Source of the DNA: a virus
DNA: 56,523 nt
Direction: 5' to 3' (one strand)
Virus record (IMG/VR): IMGVR_UViG_3300047173_000133
Span: 1 to 56,523 of that record
Positions within the stretch are counted from its first letter, which is position 1; every line of letters starts with the position of its first letter. Below, piece after piece: positions 41,954 through 48,677 of this stretch. Both the position numbers and the translations under genes were made by a program. The notes under the pieces are model-generated. The model did not search any database, was not told the origin of the DNA, and saw only the letters and a program-made list of their open reading frames with translations.

Positions 41954-42478
41954 TTAATTCGTTCCAGTTCCGATACTCTGGAACAATCCGCCGCCACCGC
42001 CAGTGTACTCCACCAAGAAATCGCGGTAAGCAGCAACACCTATAGTCATCGTACCGATCAGCGTACCCCAACCAACGTTGGTCACGACGGTCCAAATACC
42101 GGCACCGCTACCGGCAGTATTGGCAATCCTCAACGTATAGGTCTGACCCACCACCGGCGGATTTGGAAACGCCGCAAACCAAGCCGCCACCGTAGGCAAC
42201 TGAAGGTTCGTCGCCGCCACAATAGCACCGGTCATATCCAAGACCGTCGTCACGCTACCCCCTAAAATATTGGCTGGCGTGAGGACCGTCGGCGAGGCCA
42301 CCGAGGCATTGACATTGACGACTAGTGGGGCCAAAGCCCCAAATGCTCCTGCCAAATCGGCGATCTGCAAGGTCGTTGCGCCAGCCCACTCCGGGCCGCC
42401 GCTCGCAAGAGAAACGATTTCCGCGCCCGTGAGGACGGTAAGGGCAGTTTGGCCCGGTTGAGTAGGAACTGGAGGCAT
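41954..42478 (-). CDS. probable capsid decoration protein, 174 aa
   Basis: It begins PVPTQPGQTALTVLTGAEIV, with a final part YRDFLVEYTGGGGGLFQSIG. The Ala/Thr/Val-rich beta pattern suits a capsid-surface or fiber domain. Its C-terminal YTGGGGG...F.SIG.G is common in phage beta-sandwich proteins. Position between two other such proteins supports virion association. No specific family assigned. Confidence 0.6.
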   Translation of the reverse strand: MPPVPTQPGQTALTVLTGAEIVSLASGGPEWAGATTLQIADLAGAFGALAPLVVNVNASVASPTVLTPANILGGSVTTVLDMTGAIVAATNLQLPTVAAWFAAFPNPPVVGQTYTLRIANTAGSGAGIWTVVTNVGWGTLIGTMTIGVAAYRDFLVEYTGGGGGLFQSIGTGTN

Positions 42479-42489
42479 AAAAGTAACTC

Positions 42490-43371
42490 CTAGATTGCGG
42501 CCGGCTGCGACACACTCATCGCGGCTGCGCCAGTTTGAGACAGCCTAAACTGGACGGGTGCCGAATACACCGTGCAATTCAGTCGGTATAGCACCCCCCT
42601 CTCAGGCTCATTGAGATACTCTGTCACCGTGGCCGCGCCTAAGACCGCCTGCACGATCCAAGTACTCCCGCCATCGAACGACTTCTCCAAGTTAATGGTC
42701 CCGGAGGGCAAGATAGTCGAGCCCGTGAACGTCGCCAGCGCATCCACACCGCTCACCGAAATGGCATTACCATTGCGCACGAAATTGAGCTGGTCATTGA
42801 GAGGATAGGGCGGAATTGGCTGGGCCGAAAGGGTAATCACCCCGACCTCGCCTGGGTTGTTGTAATTGGGTTGGCCGGTCACAATGGCCACAGTATCAAT
42901 GGCGGTGACAGTCGTCCCCGGCACGATCCACCCTCGGAGGTCACTCACCGCGGCGCCCAATAGGCTACTCGATTGCGGTGTGCCCAAGCTCTGGCCGCCC
43001 GTAACGTCAATGTTCCTGGCCAAGGTGTCATTGTCATTGATATCGGCGGTCAGGTGATACGGTGCCATTAATAGGGTCACAGCCGTGCCGGCGATGGTCC
43101 CAATGGTGGTCCCAGGCGGCACCAACACTGAGTTGACGGCATCGCCCGCGGCCAATCCCACTCCACTTCCCACCACCGCAGCCAGCGACCCGGCCACCAC
43201 CGTCAGACTAGTATTAACGTTGGCCCAAAGAGTAACATTAAAAGGCCCAAAGAAGCTGAACCTCGGCCCTGCTCCCAACCCCGTAATCGTGCCCTGAATC
43301 ACGGCCTGAGCTAGGTCGCCGGGTGGAGGGGTGCCCCAGGCCGTGTGGTGAGGGCTTGAAGTCATGCCCAT
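42490..43371 (-). CDS. virion protein, 293 aa, beta-rich
   Basis: A 293-residue protein with Gly/Thr/Val-rich strands (GAGPRFSFFGPFNVTLWANV; ASVTVVAGSL-type texture; SGTINLEKSFDGGSTWIVQA). The last 100 residues, with EKSFDGGSTWIVQ and GVLYRLNCTVY, resemble a phage surface domain that is an Ig-like or receptor-adjacent fold. The start codon overlaps the upstream stop (TGATG), with GGGAGG in front. No function can be given beyond a structural role. Confidence 0.6.
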   Translation of the reverse strand: MGMTSSPHHTAWGTPPPGDLAQAVIQGTITGLGAGPRFSFFGPFNVTLWANVNTSLTVVAGSLAAVVGSGVGLAAGDAVNSVLVPPGTTIGTIAGTAVTLLMAPYHLTADINDNDTLARNIDVTGGQSLGTPQSSSLLGAAVSDLRGWIVPGTTVTAIDTVAIVTGQPNYNNPGEVGVITLSAQPIPPYPLNDQLNFVRNGNAISVSGVDALATFTGSTILPSGTINLEKSFDGGSTWIVQAVLGAATVTEYLNEPERGVLYRLNCTVYSAPVQFRLSQTGAAAMSVSQPAAI

Positions 43372-44162
43372 CAGACACCTCCCTGAGAATTATTTTGGGT
43401 AGCCGGCTTCGCAATTGTACCCAAAATCCTAACATGCGAAGCATTTGGATCATTTGGCAGGGCCAAATCCAATCCCGAGCTAAAGCGCTCCTTGGCAGTC
43501 TTGTCCTCCTGCCAATGCGGAACCTCGATCTCCTTCATCGACGCCGGTGGCGTCGAGTTAATAATCACGCCCCCTGCCGTCGCCCAAGGTGTCGCCCTTC
43601 CAAGATTAACGCCGAGGCCCTCCCACCCCCGCGAGGATCTGAATAGCCTAAAAATCTTCACGGCGTCCTCGTCCAGCGGGTACATACAATCGTTGGGCTC
43701 GCCGTCCCACCCGAAGGTCACAGGAATCATCGACCCATCCTTGGCTCGGTAGTAGGGATTGATCATCGTCTCATTGAGGACGCTTTTGTTCGTCGCCCGA
43801 TATTGAGGCTTGACTCCCCTCGCCCGGCAATCCATGATCGCGGCGCCCATCTCCTCCAGAGCCTTCCTCCGGCGCTCCAACTCCTGCGGATCAATCCGCT
43901 TACGCTCCTCCGGCATACCCTGGTCCGACAACCGCGCAATCTGAAGTGCCAAAGCACCCATCAAGCTCTCGGCGTCGTCCGTGTTAGTGGTCTGGGCGAC
44001 CTTCGGAACCAACTGGGCCAGGGCTTCCTTAATTTGCTCCGCCACGGCCGCTCCGACAGCGTTTTTGAACTCTGGGGTTTGGGTAAAATGCACCGGCTTT
44101 GCCCCAGGTCCCGGAGACCCCTCAACGCCGCCGCTTTCGACTGATTTAGCTGCTTCGGCCAT
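43371..44162 (-). CDS. virion-associated protein, 263 aa
   Basis: The N-terminal half is a helical coil (TPEFKNAVGAAVAEQIKEAL; LERRRKALEEMGAAIMDCRA). The C-terminal half has short strands around PYYRAKDGSMIPVTFGWDGE and GVIINSTPPASMKEIEVPHW. It sits between head decoration genes and the intergenic region behind the cement gene. No family is recognised; a tail- or head-assembly role is possible. Confidence 0.6.
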   Translation of the reverse strand: MAEAAKSVESGGVEGSPGPGAKPVHFTQTPEFKNAVGAAVAEQIKEALAQLVPKVAQTTNTDDAESLMGALALQIARLSDQGMPEERKRIDPQELERRRKALEEMGAAIMDCRARGVKPQYRATNKSVLNETMINPYYRAKDGSMIPVTFGWDGEPNDCMYPLDEDAVKIFRLFRSSRGWEGLGVNLGRATPWATAGGVIINSTPPASMKEIEVPHWQEDKTAKERFSSGLDLALPNDPNASHVRILGTIAKPATQNNSQGGV

Positions 44163-44232
44163 AGTCCAACTCCATCAAAAAGAGGGGAGGGTCATCCGTG
44201 CTTATGGTGGTCAAATCCCTTTTACGAGCCAT
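44146..44232 (-). CDS. possible short open frame before the 263-residue protein
   Basis: An ATG at 44232, nine bases after GGGAG, opens 28 codons (MARKRDLTTISTDDPPLFLM then ELDYGRSS) ending at 44146, overlapping the start of the next gene. The spacing looks like a translated leader, but the sequence is too short to prove coding. Confidence 0.3.
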   Translation of the reverse strand: MARKRDLTTISTDDPPLFLMELDYGRSS

Positions 44233-44464
44233 TTCAAAGCACTCCCTTCATAAAAGTTGACCGTCTCTCCGATCTGTCACGCCTAGAGCCTCAAGACAGT
44301 TTGGCGTTCACTCGATACCCGGCTCCTTGGTCCGATAGCTCGCGGCGACACTGCCAACCACCGACTCCTTCAACACATCACTGTGGCCGCTCTAGGATGA
44401 TTTCAACGGGGGAAGGTGTCAGCATCGACCTTGCGTGTCAGCCATTCCATGGAAACCGCTCCCC
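44233..44464 (-). promoter_or_regulatory. 232-base gap downstream of the cement gene
   Basis: No gene or tRNA is seen. Reading on the minus strand, ACTTTTATGAAG could be a weak -10 region ahead of the 263-residue gene. A stretch reads as VLKESVVGSVAASYRTKEPG, then a stop, then CLEALGVTDRRDGQLL, so it may be the remnant of a coding region. No hairpin was obvious. Confidence 0.3.
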
Positions 44465-45013
44465 TTACACGGTGTAGTTCTTCGCCGCGAACTTATTGGT
44501 CTGGTCGTCGCGGACCATCGTGGTAATAACATAAGACACATTTCCGGCGGTGAACTGAGTGGCCGCCGGTGTTGCGAAGTTGATGCGAATGTAGCGCGGA
44601 AGGGGCTGACCCTCGGGGAACACCGCGGCCCAATCCATGCGGATGGTCTGGCCGGCTACGAGATTGGCCGCCGTGATGGGGCCGGTTTCCTCATACGTCG
44701 TCCAGGCTCCAGGCAAATACCCTCCACCGACGCCGGTGTCGGGCGCTCCCTGGAACTGCATGTTGAGCGTCGCTGCCGTGATCGTCACAGCGGCCACCCC
44801 AATGGCGGCCTCGATTTGGATCTTGATTCCACCGATCGACGGGTCTTCCCCGAACAACACCCTGTTACCGATGATGTTCTGAGGGGCAGTTCCTACGCCA
44901 GACCCCAAAATATCAATCACATTCGGGGCCGGAAAGCCCGCGCCGAGGGCGCCCACGAAGCTCAGGGGCGGTCCTCCCACGGGCACGAAATTCAGTTGCG
45001 AATCGAGCTGCAT
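44465..45013 (-). CDS. capsid cement protein (Bbp16-like)
   Basis: A 182-residue protein placed immediately after the major capsid gene. The start MQLDSQLNFVPVGGPPLSFV and the later PLPRYIRINF followed by FTAGNVSYVITTMVRDDQ match the build of Bbp16-type cement proteins in BPP-1-like podoviruses, which stabilise the head surface. Beta-rich, with Gly/Pro loops. The short gap before it has GGACTTTTTC upstream of ATG. Confidence 0.7.
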   Translation of the reverse strand: MQLDSQLNFVPVGGPPLSFVGALGAGFPAPNVIDILGSGVGTAPQNIIGNRVLFGEDPSIGGIKIQIEAAIGVAAVTITAATLNMQFQGAPDTGVGGGYLPGAWTTYEETGPITAANLVAGQTIRMDWAAVFPEGQPLPRYIRINFATPAATQFTAGNVSYVITTMVRDDQTNKFAAKNYTV

Positions 45014-45058
45014 GATGAAAAAGTCCTTTTTATAAGGTTGGTGGCCCTTCGCGCTGGC

Positions 45059-46105
45059 TTAGACCACGCGGCTTTCGGTGTTGACGATCTGGTCAACGAT
45101 CTTGATCGGGATGCCCCTGTAGCTGTCAACTACCCGGCCATCATAATCATTCATCGACAACAAGACATTGCGATTGCGAATAGCCTGGATATTCATCCAA
45201 TGCCGCAATGTGCGATTGCAGTAGAACACCGTCCGCACGCCGCCGGCGGCGTCCTCGGGCGCGTCGCTTTTGGTAATGCCCGATGTCGTCTTGGTGAGTT
45301 TGGGGAACAGCAACAGCATCTGATCCATAAAGGCGAACAAGTCCGCCCCGTTTGGCCCTGCCAAGCCGGCCGCCGTCACATCCAAATTCGCCAGTCGGAC
45401 GCCATACCGCCAGTCCTTCGGGCAAAGTCCCGCCCGCTGCTCGAAGAGGATCGTATAGGCTTCAAACCGGTTGCCCACCGAGTCAAACCCAGGCGTTACA
45501 GTACCTTTGTCTTCGCTGAACAACCCCGCCCGGCTCTGTCGGGGGAAGATGCCGAAGATCGTCTCCGGACTCCATCCAATCAACCAAAGGCTGGTATTGG
45601 AAGTGCCGGTCCCGAGCCCATCAAGCACATTCGCCGCGTTCTGGGCATTGGCCAAGGCCACGGTATTATAAAACGGCGCCAGTCCCATGAACTGCGTCGG
45701 CAAAACGACGGTATTGCCATAAATGTAGGTTTCCGCGATGGTCTGGCTCATGCCTTCGAGAAAACCCACATCCTCGGACTCACGGAACTTCTCCGGATTA
45801 CCGCTATCCTCGGCCAGCAACCGATCGACCTGGCTGTAGTCCCTGAGGGTGCCAATGCCGACCCGGCTCTTGGCGGTGGTGGTTTTCCCGTAGGGCGTGC
45901 CCTGATAATAGCTAATCCACGCGCCTGTCGGAATCGAAGTACGGAAGATGAACTCATGTCCGGTCCGCTCGTTGGCCTCCACCATCGGCAGATCATCGGT
46001 CATGTCATTGCATTGAGAAAGCATTTCTGCGATCACGGGGATTTCTCCGTCCGGATCAAGTCGATTGGCCACATCGACCATCGTCGGCCACGAACCTGTC
46101 GCCAA
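45059..46105 (-). CDS. major capsid protein (Bbp17-like)
   Basis: A 348-residue protein with the HK97-fold character of BPP-1-like capsids: IAEMLSQCNDMTDDLPMVEA, EFIFRTSIPTGAWISYYQG, the E-rich helix region FRESEDVGFLEGMSQTIAET, YIYGNTVVLPTQFMGLAPFY, and C-terminal YRGIPIKIVDQIV. It begins at TTG (46103-46105) with AAGAGG just upstream; the next in-frame ATG would remove seven residues. It follows the scaffold region but is separated from it by a methyltransferase-like gene and palindromic element copy 4. Confidence 0.82.
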   Translation of the reverse strand: MATGSWPTMVDVANRLDPDGEIPVIAEMLSQCNDMTDDLPMVEANERTGHEFIFRTSIPTGAWISYYQGTPYGKTTTAKSRVGIGTLRDYSQVDRLLAEDSGNPEKFRESEDVGFLEGMSQTIAETYIYGNTVVLPTQFMGLAPFYNTVALANAQNAANVLDGLGTGTSNTSLWLIGWSPETIFGIFPRQSRAGLFSEDKGTVTPGFDSVGNRFEAYTILFEQRAGLCPKDWRYGVRLANLDVTAAGLAGPNGADLFAFMDQMLLLFPKLTKTTSGITKSDAPEDAAGGVRTVFYCNRTLRHWMNIQAIRNRNVLLSMNDYDGRVVDSYRGIPIKIVDQIVNTESRVV

Positions 46106-46162
46106 GATACACCTCTTATTTAACTAAAACTATGGCACAATTGCCTTATAAAACCTTTATTT
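46106..46162 (-). promoter_or_regulatory. AT-rich leader of the major capsid gene
   Basis: The short gap before the TTG start is much richer in A and T than its surroundings and contains GTTTTATAAGGC, a TATAAG -10-like hexamer without a clear -35 partner, the small palindrome GGCAATTGTGCC and the ribosome site AAGAGG. A capsid promoter is plausible. Confidence 0.4.
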
Positions 46163-46191
46163 TCTAACATAGGAGCTACCGCTTATGTTAG
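46163..46191 (-). terminator. hairpin at the end of the methyltransferase-like gene
   Basis: CTAACATA and TATGTTAG pair around AGC...GCT and overlap the TAA stop of the gene at 46188. There is no T run after it, so an intrinsic terminator is weak; it may be an mRNA processing or 3' protection hairpin ahead of the capsid message. Confidence 0.4.
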
Positions 46192-46820
46192 GCCACATCC
46201 CGCATTTGCGCGGTACGGGCTATTGAAATCAGCAAGTCTCGGAACGGCAGCGGCGAGCGGTTGCGTTTGGCCTGCTTATCCTTTCCGCCTTCCATGGCGA
46301 CGACACCGATCTTCCGCGCCTTCTCGTAGCCATACCGCTCGATCATCCATTGTGGAATAATTTGCGGGTGACGGTCGGTCGGCAGTTCGGGCAGATCGAC
46401 TCCATAGGCAAGGAGCCAAGTCGGTTTGCGCGCCTTGTGACCAAAGTTCGCTTGGTCAACCGCGCAGGTCCAGCCGCCGAAATCGTCAGCCCTGATCCAG
46501 CCTTCGCCGAATTTCGGCTTGGCCAGATTGAAGAACTCGGCATCCCACGCATGGCTGTCCTTCGGATGCTCCAGCACGCCGCCGCACCGCCGCACCGCTG
46601 CCAGGGCGTGCGCGAAACAACCGGCGTCGTCACCCATTTTGTATTGGTGCGGCTTGCGGGTTGAGCCGTGCCAGAACCGGCCCCAACGCTGGCAGGGCGG
46701 GTGCGCGACCACCGGGTAAGAGCCGTCATAGGTACGAGCATCCCGCGCTTCATCCCACGGATCGACGTCGGGGAGGTTGAAATAGACGCCGTTGATTTCG
46801 ACGTAGAGCGCGGCAATCAT
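46188..46820 (-). CDS. DNA cytosine methyltransferase-like protein (short)
   Basis: A 210-residue protein. VVAHPPCQRWG contains a PPCQ motif like catalytic motif IV of cytosine-5 methyltransferases; CGGVLEHPKDSHAWD follows as in the ENV-like region. The SAM-binding FxGxG is not evident, and the whole is far shorter than a standard enzyme, so it may use a different cofactor site or not be active. The frame is open to 46916 through the palindromic element, but ATG 46820 starts the protein-like part. It lies between scaffold and capsid, where no such gene is expected, together with element copy 4. Confidence 0.55.
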   Translation of the reverse strand: MIAALYVEINGVYFNLPDVDPWDEARDARTYDGSYPVVAHPPCQRWGRFWHGSTRKPHQYKMGDDAGCFAHALAAVRRCGGVLEHPKDSHAWDAEFFNLAKPKFGEGWIRADDFGGWTCAVDQANFGHKARKPTWLLAYGVDLPELPTDRHPQIIPQWMIERYGYEKARKIGVVAMEGGKDKQAKRNRSPLPFRDLLISIARTAQMRDVA

Positions 46821-46847
46821 GACCACAACCTTCCTAACATTTTGCTT

Positions 46848-47024
46848 GGCCCTTCCTTTGGGGGAGTTTCCCCAAAATCCTCGGGGATCATACACTCTCG
46901 GACCTTGCTCCGTCAAGGCTTTTGAAGCAACCTCGCAAGCTCGGTTGCTTCAAAAGCCTTGACCTCGCAGTTCCGAGAGTGTATGCCCCCTCGGCCTTTT
47001 GGGTCACTCCCCCTGCGGGGGGCC
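46848..47024. repeat. palindromic element copy 4
   Basis: A 177-base copy in the same orientation as copies 1 and 3 but with the outer ends of copy 2 (GGGGGAGT, GGGGGGCC). Its private stem is GGCTTTTGAAGCAAC with exact complement GTTGCTTCAAAAGCC around CTCGCAAGCTCG. It lies 28 bases upstream of the ATG at 46820 and 32 bases after the scaffold stop. Confidence 0.9.
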
Positions 47025-47056
47025 TTCGGTATAATAGGGGGCTCAAACTACCCTCC

Positions 47057-47815
47057 TCAATTTTTCGCTGTATTCGCATAAAGCGCCTTCATGCCTTTCC
47101 GGCTAGGAGGCTTACCATGATTCGGCGGCGGTCCCCCACCGGCCGGAGTTGGTGCAGGCTCGTCAAATGCCTTAGCTACATTCCAAAGCAATCGCCAAAC
47201 CGCCGGGTGTTCGCCAGCGCCCGTGATATTGAGAAAGTCATCAAATTCTTTCCTACTTCTCTCGGGCACAAACAAATCTCTCATCCTCGCCACGGCGCCT
47301 TTGACAGTGGCAAAGCCACTACCGCCGAGTTCGGGATCACCCATCAACTGAGTTTGCCAAAGCTGACGGACCCCAGCCCAGGCTTTGTGTTGCTCCAGCA
47401 AAGTATTGGCCTGGTATTGAGTGACGGCAGCAGCATGAAGGTCATAAATTTTCTGGCCAACTTCGGGAGGAATATTATTGGCCTTAAGAATATCGACGAA
47501 AGGCGTAATGACAGCAGGGTCGATTGTAACTCCTTCGGGCGGGGTGAACTTATATTCAAGCGGAGGAGGCGCTGGTGTAGGTGCCGGTGTAGCGGTGGGC
47601 TCCGGGGCGGGCGTGGCAGCGGGGGCAGCGGTAGGTTCCGGTGTAGGGGCGGGCTCTGGGGCGGGCTCTGGGGCGGGCTCTGGGGCGGGCTCTACCGTTG
47701 TCGTGGCCAAAAGGCTCGGAACGTCAGTATGCTCAAATGCCTTCGGCGGAGGTTCGGGTGTGGCTACGGCCAGGGCGGGAGCAGGGGCGGGATCAACTGG
47801 TACTTCATCGGCCAT
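47057..47815 (-). CDS. scaffolding protein
   Basis: A 252-residue protein with a Pro/Ala/Glu-rich N-terminal half (repeats of PEPA, encoded by 12-base units) and a charged helical middle (FVDILKANNIPPEVGQKIYD, LHAAAVTQYQANTLLEQHKA). It ends in SRKGMKALYANTAKN, a short basic tail like scaffold C-termini that bind capsid protein. Position between Bbp19-like gene and capsid fits a scaffold. Confidence 0.7.
   Translation of the reverse strand: MADEVPVDPAPAPALAVATPEPPPKAFEHTDVPSLLATTTVEPAPEPAPEPAPEPAPTPEPTAAPAATPAPEPTATPAPTPAPPPLEYKFTPPEGVTIDPAVITPFVDILKANNIPPEVGQKIYDLHAAAVTQYQANTLLEQHKAWAGVRQLWQTQLMGDPELGGSGFATVKGAVARMRDLFVPERSRKEFDDFLNITGAGEHPAVWRLLWNVAKAFDEPAPTPAGGGPPPNHGKPPSRKGMKALYANTAKN
47646..47692 (-). 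repeat. 12-base minisatellite in the scaffold gene
   Basis: Four near-perfect GGGCGGGCTCTG-type units on the + strand encode repeated Pro-Glu-Pro-Ala in the scaffold N-terminus. The frame is preserved by slippage in whole units. Confidence 0.85.
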
Positions 47816-48201
47816 TATTCTGTTTCCTTCGGCTTGGTGTTGGCGGCATAGTAAGGATCATTTTCGTCGTGCATCTTGAGAATCAACACCCGGTCATTCC
47901 TGGCCAGCATATGATAAAACCGAAAGCCAAGGTCCTGGCGGCCGGCCTCGAACCACGTCGCTTCCGGCTGAGGCATCCCGTTGGGACCGCAGGCGAATCT
48001 GGCGTCGAACGTGTGGGCGGCGTCCAAGAGCTTCCAAATGGCCCGCCGGCCGACCTCTGTGGCCATCACACTTTTCCAAAACTCAATCTCCTGCCGCTCG
48101 GCCAACTTGAGCTTTTGCCTCTTGCGCCCGATAGCACGCTCGTCGGCGGCATTATCGTTGGGCGGCTCGGGCTCGGGGCGGGGGCCTTCTTCCTCAATCA
48201 A
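47815..48201 (-). CDS. Bbp19-like virion protein
   Basis: A 128-residue protein whose middle (EFWKSVMATEVGRRAIWKLL, DAAHTFDARF, EATWFEAGRQDLGFRFYHML) follows the pattern of Bbp19-family proteins of BPP-1-like podoviruses: a GR.F...LL helix and a GR...G. second helix. It sits between portal and scaffold as in those genomes. Its C-terminus is charged and overlaps the scaffold start. Confidence 0.65.
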   Translation of the reverse strand: MIEEEGPRPEPEPPNDNAADERAIGRKRQKLKLAERQEIEFWKSVMATEVGRRAIWKLLDAAHTFDARFACGPNGMPQPEATWFEAGRQDLGFRFYHMLARNDRVLILKMHDENDPYYAANTKPKETE

Positions 48202-48677
48202 CTGACTTTAACTCCCTCAGGAATCACCAAGCCCGAAGGCCGGCGAACTCCATGAACCCGAGTCGAGGTTTTGGGTAGCTTTTTTGGCTTGGGGATGATA
48301 GGCCCGATGACCCCCGTGGCCTTAAACTCAAGCTCATGGGCCTGCTTTTGCAAGGCCCTAAGATTTTCGGCCAGCTTCCGAAACAGCGGAATGGCCTTGA
48401 CTTTGGCATCCTTCGACGATGTGTGCCGAAGCCAATAACCGGCCCTCTCATGAACTTGGTTCATCAACATGCCCAGAGGAAACCACCGGCAGTCTCCATC
48501 CCGGTACTTGCCAATCTCGTTGCAAAGGCGTTCGATGATTTTGAGCCTCTTGCGCATCGAATCGTAAATGAATCCCCTAAACGGATGCACGGCAATCTTG
48601 TCGCACTCCTCGGCGGCCTGACGGAGTTCTTCTGTCAACTGGCCGAAAAGCTCCGCCTCGCTATAGCCTATCGTCAT
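48198..48677 (-). CDS. hypothetical helical protein beside the portal, 159 aa
   Basis: A 159-residue protein with long helices (ELFGQLTEELRQAAEECDKI; FIYDSMRKRLKIIERLCNEI; IPLFRKLAENLRALQKQAHE) and a basic Pro-rich tail. Overlaps both neighbours with ATGA. No family is recognised; a head-assembly helper is plausible from position only. Confidence 0.6.
   Translation of the reverse strand: MTIGYSEAELFGQLTEELRQAAEECDKIAVHPFRGFIYDSMRKRLKIIERLCNEIGKYRDGDCRWFPLGMLMNQVHERAGYWLRHTSSKDAKVKAIPLFRKLAENLRALQKQAHELEFKATGVIGPIIPKPKKLPKTSTRVHGVRRPSGLVIPEGVKVS

Noticed and set aside
44233-44464. A tRNA in the gap behind the cement gene
   Set aside because: No T-arm consensus or cloverleaf could be drawn.
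44435-46123. A 562-codon open frame on the + strand opposite cement and capsid genes
   Set aside because: It is antisense to two clear virion genes, has no recognisable domain and crosses the gap between them; it arises from the codon bias of the minus-strand genes.
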